From a bacterium (lineage in GTDB: Bacteria > Cyanobacteriota > Sericytochromatia > S15B-MN24 > VGJW01), in assembly GCA_021790035.1 (NCBI GenBank), contig JAJYIO010000220.1, positions 1 through 5,429 on the forward strand: a stretch of DNA of 5,429 bases, in the 5' to 3' direction. A model generated the notes under the pieces. That model did no database searches, was not told the DNA's origin, and worked only from the letters and a program-made list of their open reading frames with translations. Positions 1 to 5,411 of this stretch are shown one piece after another. Positions within the stretch are counted from its first letter, which is position 1. Each line of letters starts with the position of its first letter. The translations under genes and the position numbers were made by a program.

Positions 1-6
1 GCGAGT

Positions 7-33
7 TTGAGAGGGGCGAAGGGCCCCTCTCAA
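7..33. repeat. Perfect 11-bp inverted repeat (hairpin)
   Basis: The arms TTGAGAGGGGC (7-17) and GCCCCTCTCAA (23-33) are exactly complementary and enclose a 5-base loop, GAAGG. The stem is GC-rich and should be very stable in RNA of either strand. No T-run follows on either strand, so it is not a classical intrinsic terminator. It could be a terminator of another kind, an mRNA end-stabilising structure, or part of the repeat that begins at 33. The pairing is plain in the sequence; the role is unknown. Confidence 0.7.
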
Positions 34-66
34 GTCACTGCCGGCGCAGCCGGAGCAGAGAGTTTC
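33..66 (+). repeat. Intergenic repeat, copy A
   Basis: This stretch begins AGTCACTGCC (33-42) and ends GAGTTTC (60-66), with a G/C-rich centre containing CGCAGC. The same start, the same end and a similar centre recur at 185-215, and a related element lies at 5389-5411. Copy A directly abuts the hairpin at 7-33. No coding role is apparent. Confidence 0.5.
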
Positions 67-184
67 CCCCTAGTTGCCCACCGTCTGCGCCGACACTCTC
101 GAATGAAACGCCACCTGTCGAGCGGGGCTACGCAGCAGCTTGCCCGCAGCAGTGGGGGCATGCGGGGGCTGGCACGGACCCCGC

Positions 185-215
185 AGTCACTGCCCGAGCG
201 CAGCGAGGGAGTTTC
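185..215 (+). repeat. Intergenic repeat, copy B
   Basis: It starts AGTCACTGCC (185-194), continues CGAGCGCAGCGAGGGA (195-210) and ends in GAGTTTC (209-215). It shares its first 10 and last 7 bases with copy A at 33-66. Its central 16 bases match 5396-5411 at 15 positions. Both elements lie outside genes, so this looks like a dispersed intergenic repeat family rather than chance. Confidence 0.5.
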
Positions 216-244
216 TTGTGAGGCGCCCCGAAAAAGGTTCCGGG

Positions 245-526
245 CTAGCCCCCGCCTTCGCGGTAGAGCTGTATGAAGGAGGCGTCGATGCGCCGTGGCC
301 GAGAGGGCACGCCCAGCCGGTAACGCAGGTCATCCAGCGTGGTGGGCAGCTGGCCTACCCGGTCGCCGATGGCAAACGGCAGCTGGTCGAGCAGCTCGCT
401 GGCCCTGGCCAGGAGGCCCTGGCGCGTGGAACTGCCCGCATCGGGGGCCAGGAGCAGGCCCGCCACGGTACCTACCGCGGTGCCTATCAGGGCCGACGCG
501 AAGATGGCGAAAGGGCGACGCGGCAT
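245..526 (-). CDS. YtxH-type small membrane protein (second of pair)
   Basis: This 93-residue protein has one N-terminal hydrophobic helix (about residues 5-26) rich in small residues, with spaced Gly (IGTAVGTVAGLLLAP). It is followed at once by the APxxGxxTR signature (APDAGSSTR), the hallmark of the YtxH family. That family consists of small, single-pass or membrane-associated proteins, often linked to general stress, with no known enzymatic activity. Residues 35-93 form a soluble tail with no motif I recognise, ending in a basic stretch and GGG. The ATG follows the TAG stop of the upstream YtxH gene with no base between, which implies one mRNA and translational coupling. A purine-rich GGAGAGGAG lies within the end of the upstream gene and could serve as ribosome binding site, though somewhat distant. 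Family assignment is fairly sure; cellular function is unknown. Confidence 0.75.
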   Translation of the reverse strand: MPRRPFAIFASALIGTAVGTVAGLLLAPDAGSSTRQGLLARASELLDQLPFAIGDRVGQLPTTLDDLRYRLGVPSRPRRIDASFIQLYREGGG

Positions 527-850
527 CTAGCTGGCGCTCTCCTCTCCCTCGATGAGTTCCTCGCGCTTGTACGCGGCAGCCTTCTTGCCGGCCTCGAGCG
601 CATCCCCCAGCAGGTTGAGCTTCTCGTCGATGGTGGCGCGGGTGGAGTTGAGCAGACTTTCGGTGTTGCCGCGGACGTTCTCGATCACTTCGTTGGCCCG
701 CACCTTGAGGTCGGCCACGGTTTCGGTGACCTGCTCGCGGGTCTTGGTGCCGGATTGCGGCGCCATGAGCAGACCGACGACGAAACCGCCCATGGCTCCG
801 AGCAGCATGCCGGTCAACAGCTCTAGACCGCCACCGTTGCGTTGCTCCAT
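527..850 (-). CDS. YtxH-type membrane protein (first of pair)
   Basis: This 107-residue protein has a short polar N-terminus, a hydrophobic glycine-zipper-like helix (about residues 9-31, GMLLGAMGGFVVGLLMAP) and the YtxH signature APQSGTKTRE. A long charged amphipathic helix of about 70 residues follows (VADLKVRANEVIENVRGN and onward), resembling the apolipoprotein-like helical tails common in YtxH and related stress proteins. I chose the ATG at 850 over the in-frame ATG at 862 because GGAGG sits 5 bases before it, while the upstream ATG has no ribosome binding site and would place that site inside the gene. It leads a two-gene unit with the YtxH gene at 245-526 and is divergent from the oxidoreductase at 988. 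A role in envelope stress or membrane organisation is inferred from the family only. Confidence 0.85.
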   Translation of the reverse strand: MEQRNGGGLELLTGMLLGAMGGFVVGLLMAPQSGTKTREQVTETVADLKVRANEVIENVRGNTESLLNSTRATIDEKLNLLGDALEAGKKAAAYKREELIEGEESAS

Positions 851-852
851 TG

Positions 853-860
853 CTCCCTCC
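853..860 (-). promoter_or_regulatory. Ribosome binding site deciding the YtxH start
   Basis: On the minus strand this reads GGAGGGAG, an excellent Shine-Dalgarno match, with its GGAGG core 5 bases before the ATG at 850. It overlaps the codons that would follow the alternative ATG at 862, which argues that translation starts at 850. Confidence 0.7.
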
Positions 861-940
861 ATCGAGCCCCGGCGACCGTCTCTGGTCCGAGGCGGGTGCG
901 CAGCCCGACGAGGCTCCGGGCGCGGTCAGCCTGCCCGCCC

Positions 941-970
941 ATCCTAGCTCCGCTGTAGAGCGGCTGGCAA
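941..970 (-). promoter_or_regulatory. Candidate sigma-70 promoter for the YtxH pair
   Basis: Read on the minus strand, TTGCCA (970-965, five of six bases of the -35 consensus) and TAGGAT (946-941, four of six of the -10 consensus) are separated by 18 bases. Transcription would begin near 934 and leave a leader of about 85 bases before the YtxH start at 850. The spacing and the good -35 make this the best promoter candidate in the divergent spacer. In a GC-rich genome of unknown phylum, chance matches remain possible. Confidence 0.35.
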
Positions 971-987
971 TACGCTACGATGGACCC

Positions 988-2412
988 ATGGCGAACGCGT
1001 ATGACCTGGTGATCGTGGGGGCTGGCAGCGCCGGGTATGCGGCAGCCCGGACGGCAGGCGCTCTCGGGGCCAAGGTGGCGCTGATCGACAAGGGGCCGCT
1101 GGGAGGTCTCTGCATCCTGCGGGGCTGCATGCCGAGCAAGGCGATCCTGGCCTCGGCAGAGGTCCTGCACCGGGCTCGCAGCGCCCGCCGCCTCGGGCTC
1201 GTGATCCCGGAGGCGCACGCGGACCTGCCCGCGATCATGGCCCGCAAGCGTCATCTGGTCCGGGAATTTGCCGACTACCGCATCGAGCAGATCCATCGCG
1301 CACCCAACACCGAAGTCATCGAGGGTGAAGCGCGCTTCGCAGACGCCCACCACGTCGAGATCGTGGACCGGCCGGACGGGGGGGCGGCCCGCGTTCGGCA
1401 GGTCGTCGAGGGCCGGGCGTTCATCGTCGCTACCGGCTCGACCGTTGCCTTGCCGGAGCTGCCCGGGCTGCGCGAGGTGGGCTTCCTGACCTCGGACGAG
1501 GCCCTCGAGCTGGAGCAAGCCCCGCGGTCTCTCATCGTGCTCGGTGGCGGCTTCATCGCGTGCGAACTCGGTCAGTTCTTTTCCCGCATCGGCGTCAAGG
1601 TGACGATGTTGCTGCGGAGCGGGCACGTCCTGTCCGGCGAGGACGCCGATGTCGCGATCGCCCTCCAGCAATCTCTGGCAGCCGAGGGCGTCGAGATCGT
1701 CACCCACGCGGTCGGGACCGGGGTCGAGGCTCGGTCTGGCCGCAAGGTCGTCCGGGCCCTCGTGGACGGCCACGTGGCCGAGTTCGAGGCCGCGGAGATC
1801 CTGGTCTGCACGGGACGTCTTCCGGCCGTCGAACAGCTCGGACTCGATGCCGCCGGCGTCGAGCATTCATCTGGCAGGATTCCGGTCGATCCCTTCATGC
1901 GGACCAGCGTCCCGCACATCTACGCCGTCGGGGACGTGACCGGGCAATTCCAGATCGTCCACCAGGCCATCCGCGAGGCCGAGATCGCCGCATACAACGC
2001 CACGAGCGGCAAGGCGGCCCGGGCGATCGACGATCGGCTGGTTCCGTTCGTCGTCTTTACGGATCCCCAGGTCGGCCGCGTGGGCCTGACCGAGCAGCAG
2101 GCCCAAGAGAGGGGAATCGAGGTGCTGGTGGGCAAGTACCCGTTCGACGACCACGGCAAGTCGATGTGCCTCGACCGGACCGAGGGCTTCGTCAAGCTGA
2201 TCGGCGATGCCCGGAGCGGCGAGATCCTCGGCGGCGCCATCGTCGGACCCGAGGGTGGGGAGCTGCTCCACGAGATCGTCGTGGCCATGCACTTCAAGAG
2301 CACGGCCGCCGAGTTCCTGCAGATCCCGCACGTGCATCCCACGCTGGCCGAGATCCTCACCTATCCGGCCGAGGAGATCGAGGAGCAACGCCTGCAGTTG
2401 AGCCCCGTTTGA
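988..2412 (+). CDS. FAD/NAD(P)-dependent disulfide oxidoreductase
   Basis: This 474-residue protein is full length for the class I pyridine nucleotide-disulfide oxidoreductases (lipoamide dehydrogenase, mercuric reductase, glutathione reductase). In order: FAD-binding GAGSAG (11-16); the redox-active box GGLCILRGCMPSK (39-51) with Cys42 and Cys47; NAD(P)-binding GGGFIA (186-191); the second FAD contact AVGDV (313-317, Asp316); and a C-terminal dimerisation domain starting near FTDPQ and holding the catalytic pair His450/Glu455 in HVHPTLAE. It should reduce a disulfide, metal ion or related substrate in the cytoplasm using NAD(P)H, or run in reverse. Arg210, after the second Rossmann beta strand (VTMLLRSGHVL), resembles NADPH-using glutathione and mercuric reductases rather than NAD-using lipoamide dehydrogenases, so NADPH is inferred. 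It lacks the N-terminal metal-binding domain and C-terminal Cys pair of many mercuric reductases. No dehydrogenase-complex E1/E2 genes adjoin it. The start was chosen because the FAD motif follows directly and no earlier in-frame start fits. There is no clear ribosome binding site. The exact substrate is unknown. Confidence 0.9.
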   Translation: MANAYDLVIVGAGSAGYAAARTAGALGAKVALIDKGPLGGLCILRGCMPSKAILASAEVLHRARSARRLGLVIPEAHADLPAIMARKRHLVREFADYRIEQIHRAPNTEVIEGEARFADAHHVEIVDRPDGGAARVRQVVEGRAFIVATGSTVALPELPGLREVGFLTSDEALELEQAPRSLIVLGGGFIACELGQFFSRIGVKVTMLLRSGHVLSGEDADVAIALQQSLAAEGVEIVTHAVGTGVEARSGRKVVRALVDGHVAEFEAAEILVCTGRLPAVEQLGLDAAGVEHSSGRIPVDPFMRTSVPHIYAVGDVTGQFQIVHQAIREAEIAAYNATSGKAARAIDDRLVPFVVFTDPQVGRVGLTEQQAQERGIEVLVGKYPFDDHGKSMCLDRTEGFVKLIGDARSGEILGGAIVGPEGGELLHEIVVAMHFKSTAAEFLQIPHVHPTLAEILTYPAEEIEEQRLQLSPV

Positions 2413-2424
2413 CTCGTCGCGCCA

Positions 2425-2492
2425 GATCCCTTCGGACCGCGAGCCCTTCAGTTCATCCGATCCCTTCGGACCGCGAGCCCTTCAGTTCATCG
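2425..2492. repeat. 34-bp tandem direct duplication
   Basis: Two adjacent 34-base units (2425-2458 and 2459-2492) match at 33 positions and differ only in the last base (C versus G). They fill most of the spacer between the convergent oxidoreductase and Lon-domain genes. The second unit contains the final codons and TGA of the Lon-domain gene (minus strand, Met-Asn-stop). The first unit therefore carries a second ATGAACTGA copy just past the stop. The junction also creates a 5-bp hairpin, TCCGA/TCGGA (2456-2470). Near-identity suggests a recent duplication, by slippage or unequal exchange. Confidence 0.9.
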
Positions 2493-3162
2493 ACAGGCGG
2501 TTGCCGCGGTAGAAGAAGTAGCCGAGGTCGGTGTTGATCTGGGCGAAGGCGCGCAGGCGTTCGACGTCTCGTTCGAGGAGCTGAACCTCGGATACCAGCC
2601 GGGCATGCGGCCCGGCCGCCTCGAGGAGGGATTGCTTGGTGAAGAGGTCCGTCTGGAGCGTCCGTGCGATGAGGTACGAAGCTTCCTGGGGATCGTCCGG
2701 CAACGACTGCACCAGCGGTATTGCGGAAAGCGCGACCAGGATCTCCACATAGGAACGATAGAGTTCGGCGGCACGCGCCATCACTTCGGCGGGGACGGGA
2801 TCGCGGCTCTCCGGGATCGCCTCGATGCGGGCCTGGCGAAACGGTTCGTCATCGATCAGATCGCGGACGCGGCAGCGCAGCTTGCCCGTCACGACGATGT
2901 TCATCCGGCCGTCCTTGAACCGGGCGATCTGGTCGATCTGAGCCAGCGTGACCGTCGAGAAGGCTTCGGGCGGCGGACCTTCGGCATCCGATGCATCCCG
3001 GAGCAGACCCAGGGCAAGGCGGCCGTCACGCTCTAGGGTCCGCTCGACCAGCAGCTGGTACCGGCTCTCGAAGATGTGCAGCGGGAGCTCCATCCCGGGG
3101 AAAAGCACGATATTGAGCGGAAAAAACGGGACGACCTGTGGCTCGAATCCACCCTCGTCCAT
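2482..3162 (-). CDS. Lon substrate-binding (LON N-terminal) domain protein
   Basis: This 226-residue protein consists of a stand-alone LON N-terminal domain, without the ATPase or protease parts of Lon. The family signature PLNIVLFPGMELPLHIFESRY (from residue 15) forms the first strands of the beta-rich subdomain. It is followed by typical elements such as RLALGLL, the GxLR strand (VTGKLRCRVRDL) and a helical C-terminal part (about 125-215) with a charged, coiled-coil-like helix (LVSEVQLLERDVERLRAF). In Lon this domain recognises substrates. Free-standing homologues are widespread, cytoplasmic and mostly uncharacterised, perhaps acting as adaptors or regulators in protein quality control. The start at 3162 is supported by GGGAGG six bases upstream (3169-3174). 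The stop lies inside a tandem duplication. It is transcribed divergently from the Tat/GMC operon, with no clear functional link. Confidence 0.9.
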   Translation of the reverse strand: MDEGGFEPQVVPFFPLNIVLFPGMELPLHIFESRYQLLVERTLERDGRLALGLLRDASDAEGPPPEAFSTVTLAQIDQIARFKDGRMNIVVTGKLRCRVRDLIDDEPFRQARIEAIPESRDPVPAEVMARAAELYRSYVEILVALSAIPLVQSLPDDPQEASYLIARTLQTDLFTKQSLLEAAGPHARLVSEVQLLERDVERLRAFAQINTDLGYFFYRGNRLSMN

Positions 3163-3216
3163 CCTCCACCTCCCAGTCCTCGTCTGCCATCATAGGGCAG
3201 GTTTGCCAGACGCGGG

Positions 3217-3224
3217 TATATATT
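3217..3224. promoter_or_regulatory. AT-rich TATATATT, candidate -10 region in divergent spacer
   Basis: TATATATT stands out in a GC-rich spacer between two divergent genes. As a plus-strand -10 it would start RNA near 3230, giving a leader of about 40 bases before the Tat-protein start chosen at 3271. It would exclude use of the TTG at 3223 and make the ATG at 3232 nearly leaderless. Its TATATA core is a palindrome, so it could also act on the minus strand for the Lon-domain gene, with a leader of about 48 bases. I found no good -35 at normal spacing; a TTGCCA at 3203-3208 is too close. The promoter call is therefore tentative. Confidence 0.35.
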
Positions 3225-3270
3225 GGGGGCGATGACCGTCGGGGCGGCTGGCACACAGAGGTTCGGGACC

Positions 3271-3843
3271 ATGTCCCGGCGTGCGTTCCTGGTGCGGGCC
3301 GGTGGGTTCATAGTGGCGGCATCGTTGCCGGTTGGCTGCGCCGAACCTTCCTTTCGGGCTCCCGGGTTCGAGCTTCGATACTTTTCTCCCTTCGAGTATG
3401 CGGTCGTGAACCGCGTGGCCGATCGCGTCGTGCCCGGGGTCCACGGACTGCCCGGGCCGGGGGTGCTCGGCGTCGCCCGCCAGGCCGATGGCGTCATGGC
3501 CTTGCTGGACCCCAGCCTCAAGGCCCAATTCCACCAGCTGCTCACGCTCTTCGACCGCGTTCCCATCCTGGCGGGTCGACTCGGTCCGTTCGTCACGCAG
3601 GGTCCGCGCGGGGCCGAGGCTTACCTGGCAGCCTGGGAGGACAGTCCCTTCGAGATGCTCCGGCACGGTTTCCAGGGCCTTCGCCGGCTGGCTGCCGCCG
3701 TGTACTACGCCGATCCCGGGATCTGGGGGCTGATCGGGTATGCCGGCCCGTGGGTGGGACGCATCGATGTGGGCTACGGCCTGGATAACCAGGGCAACGG
3801 GCCGCTGGTCAATCCCAACGTCTACTCCAAGTTCACCAGATGA
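3271..3843 (+). CDS. Tat-exported small subunit, gluconate 2-dehydrogenase subunit 3 type
   Basis: This 190-residue protein begins with a twin-arginine signal: SRRAFL at residues 2-7, then a hydrophobic stretch (GGFIVAASLPVGC) ending near residue 23. The mature part resembles the gluconate 2-dehydrogenase subunit 3 family: an opening FSPFEYAVVNRVADRVVPG (compare the family's helix that ends in 'ADRIIP') and the late YLAAWEDSPFEMLRHGFQGL plus LAAAVYYADPGIWGLIGY. Known members are the small subunits of periplasmic FAD dehydrogenases for gluconate, glucose and related substrates. They carry the Tat signal and the flavoprotein subunit travels with them. Cys23 in LPVGC is a poor lipobox (Pro at -3), so a lipid anchor is doubtful. 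Other in-frame starts are TTG 3223 and ATG 3232. I prefer 3271 because it places the Arg pair at the N-terminus and has AGAGG nine bases upstream. It overlaps the GMC gene by 4 bases (ATGA). Confidence 0.82.
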   Translation: MSRRAFLVRAGGFIVAASLPVGCAEPSFRAPGFELRYFSPFEYAVVNRVADRVVPGVHGLPGPGVLGVARQADGVMALLDPSLKAQFHQLLTLFDRVPILAGRLGPFVTQGPRGAEAYLAAWEDSPFEMLRHGFQGLRRLAAAVYYADPGIWGLIGYAGPWVGRIDVGYGLDNQGNGPLVNPNVYSKFTR

Positions 3844-5378
3844 AGCGACCTGCTGGCGCCTTGCCCTTCTCGGACCCGGCCAACCCCCAGGTGATTCGCG
3901 CCCATGGCCCGCTCGAGATCCATGCCGAGGTGGGCGTCATCGGCTCGGGGGCGGGCGGGGCCACGTTCGCGTCCGAGCTCGCCGAGCGCGGCTTCGAGGT
4001 CGCCTTGCTGGAAATGGGCCCGTACATCACGCGCAAGCAGATGACCCAGCGAGAACGGGACATGCTTCCGCTCTTCTACGAGGACGTCGCGTCTCAGACC
4101 ACGGCAGACGGGGGCATCGTCATCCTGCACGCGCATTGCGTCGGTGGCACCACGGTGGTCAACAACGCCATCTGCTTCGATCCGCCGGCCTGGCTTCTCG
4201 ACGAATGGGCCGATCGCCACGACGTGGCGGGCGCACGCCGGGCAGATGTCGCGGCCGCCAACGCCAAGGTCAACTTCATCCTCAACGTCCAGAAGATCGC
4301 CCCTGACCAGGTCAACCAGAACGCCCGGGTGATGATGCGCGGGACCGAGCGCATCGGCGTCGCCGGGGATACGTTCCACCACAACCGGACCGAGTGCCTG
4401 CTCGCCGGGTTCTGCATGCTGGGCTGCGCATACGATCGCAAGCAGAACCACCACATCACGTACGTCCCGCGTGCCCTGTCGTATGGCGCCAGGCTCTATC
4501 CCGAGGCGCACATCGATCGCCTGATCTCCAAGGGCCAGCGGGTGGTGGAGGCCGTCGGGACGGTTCGGGATCCGGTCAGTGGCAAGCAATACCCGCTCTC
4601 TCTCAAGGCGGACGCATTCGTCGTCGCGGGAGGCGCTGTCTGGTCGCCCGCACTTCTGCTCAAGAGCGGCCTTGGCAACGATCAGGTGGGCCGGAACTTC
4701 CATTGCCATCCCATCGCGGCCATCGCGGCGGATATGGGGGACGAGACGATCCGCGCCTACGAGGGCATCCCGCAGTGCTACTACGTGGACCAGTACCTGC
4801 AAGATCAGGGGTTCGTTCTCGAATCGATCTTTGCTGGACCGTCCGTGTCCGCGGCTCTTTTGCCCGCGTGGGGGCCGTCTCTGCAGCGCCTCATGGGCCG
4901 CTACGAGCATCTGGCCTCGGCCTACGTCCAGCTGCGCGACGAGGATTCCGGGCGGATCCGCGTCGATTCTCGCGGCGTTCCGGTCATCGATTACTCGCTG
5001 TCACCTCGCGACGCGCAGAAGAGCCTGGCCGGCCTCAAGATCCTTTCGCGGATCTTCTTGGCAGCAGGCGCCCAGGCGGCCTATCTTCCGAGCGACAGCG
5101 CACCCATCCGGACCGAGGCCGATATTGCCGCAATGAGCTTGGATTTCTCGCCATGCCGGGTCTCGCTCGTTTCCGCTCACCAGATGGGCTCGCTGCGGAT
5201 GGGCGAGGATCCTGGATTTGCGGCGGTCAATAGCCAGGGCAAGGTTTTCGGTACGACCAACCTCTATGTCGCGGACGCGTCGGTCTTTCCAACGGCGCTC
5301 GGCCTCAACCCGCAGATCACGGTCGCGACCCTGGCGACGCACTTTGCCAGCCAGTTCAGCCGTCCGCTGCCGGTCTGA
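3840..5378 (+). CDS. GMC-family FAD oxidoreductase, catalytic subunit
   Basis: This 512-residue flavoprotein has an FAD-binding Rossmann motif GSGAGG (35-40) with Glu58 at the end of the second strand (VALLEMG), and the GMC signature GGTTVVNNAICFDPP (from 102). A conserved AGGAVWSP follows near 263. The GMC C-terminal domain (from about 375) carries His447 in SAHQMGSLRMG and Asn490 in LGLNPQITVATLA, the usual active-site pair that takes a proton from the substrate alcohol while FAD takes the hydride. C186-x5-C192-x3-C196 (ECLLAGFCMLGC) resembles the Cys cluster that binds a [3Fe-4S] centre in bacterial FAD glucose dehydrogenase catalytic subunits, so electrons probably leave through iron-sulfur to a cytochrome rather than directly to oxygen. 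It has no signal peptide of its own. Its ATG overlaps the stop of the Tat small-subunit gene, so co-translation and joint export are inferred. Substrate unknown: sugar, sugar acid, alcohol or sterol are all possible. Confidence 0.9.
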   Translation: MKRPAGALPFSDPANPQVIRAHGPLEIHAEVGVIGSGAGGATFASELAERGFEVALLEMGPYITRKQMTQRERDMLPLFYEDVASQTTADGGIVILHAHCVGGTTVVNNAICFDPPAWLLDEWADRHDVAGARRADVAAANAKVNFILNVQKIAPDQVNQNARVMMRGTERIGVAGDTFHHNRTECLLAGFCMLGCAYDRKQNHHITYVPRALSYGARLYPEAHIDRLISKGQRVVEAVGTVRDPVSGKQYPLSLKADAFVVAGGAVWSPALLLKSGLGNDQVGRNFHCHPIAAIAADMGDETIRAYEGIPQCYYVDQYLQDQGFVLESIFAGPSVSAALLPAWGPSLQRLMGRYEHLASAYVQLRDEDSGRIRVDSRGVPVIDYSLSPRDAQKSLAGLKILSRIFLAAGAQAAYLPSDSAPIRTEADIAAMSLDFSPCRVSLVSAHQMGSLRMGEDPGFAAVNSQGKVFGTTNLYVADASVFPTALGLNPQITVATLATHFASQFSRPLPV

Positions 5379-5388
5379 CCGGGGCGGG

Positions 5389-5411
5389 AGTGACTCGAGC
5401 ACAGCGAGGGA
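5389..5411 (+). repeat. Intergenic repeat, related to copy B
   Basis: Just past the GMC stop codon, AGTGACT (5389-5395) is followed by CGAGCACAGCGAGGGA (5396-5411). Compared with 185-210 it lacks three bases (GCC) and has two substitutions over the 23 shared positions. The next bases, GATCCCTT (5410-5417), recur in the duplicated spacer unit at 2425 and 2459, so this site links the two repeat sets in the window. The element may continue beyond the window end. Confidence 0.5.

Larger units (their letters stand above)
1..244. other. Gene-free stretch with hairpin and repeats
   Basis: I see no gene here that I can support. Open frames cross it, but they are rich in Arg, Ser, Pro and Ala, have no recognisable domain, and one runs antisense into the YtxH gene. 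The stretch lies downstream of the minus-strand YtxH pair. It contains a perfect hairpin at 7-33 and two copies of an imperfect repeat at 33-66 and 185-215. On the minus strand, just past the YtxH stop codon, a GGGCTAGCCC palindrome (242-251) lies a few bases before a run of five T (231-235). This could be a weak terminator, but its stem would be only about 3 bp, so I do not list it as one. Confidence 0.6.

Noticed and set aside
7..276. 89-codon frame in the gene-free stretch, possible small gene
   Set aside because: It overlaps the hairpin and both repeats, runs into the YtxH gene on the other strand, and shows no domain or convincing ribosome binding site.
851..862. Upstream ATG giving a four-residue longer YtxH protein
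   Set aside because: There is no ribosome binding site before 862, and the strong GGAGG fits the ATG at 850.
823..1866. 347-codon open frame antisense to the oxidoreductase
   Set aside because: It is a by-product of high-GC codon use on the opposite strand. The plus-strand gene there has complete, ordered motifs, while this frame has low-complexity Arg/Asp/Gly/Pro-rich text and no domain.
988..2412. Calling the oxidoreductase lipoamide dehydrogenase or mercuric reductase outright
   Set aside because: The active-site pair fits the class, but the redox box differs, the nucleotide site looks NADPH-like, and there is no complex or mer context or metal-binding domain.
2425..2492. The duplicated spacer as a CRISPR fragment or intrinsic terminator
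   Set aside because: The two units are directly adjacent with no spacer between them, so it is not a CRISPR. Inside each unit I find no long stem followed by a T-run, so it is not a classical terminator.
1560..2537. 325-codon plus-strand frame inside the oxidoreductase
   Set aside because: It is extremely Arg-rich, typical of a shifted reading of a GC-rich gene, and runs on through the duplication and into the opposite-strand gene.
3223..3270. TTG 3223 or ATG 3232 as start of the Tat protein
   Set aside because: They add a leader of 13-16 residues before the twin-arginine motif, unlike the short n-region seen from 3271, and lie at or just after the likely -10 element. ATG 3232 cannot be excluded fully.
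3822..4910. 362-codon open frame antisense to the GMC gene
   Set aside because: Same reasoning: it lies wholly against a well-supported flavoprotein gene, has no recognisable domain and has no sensible neighbours.
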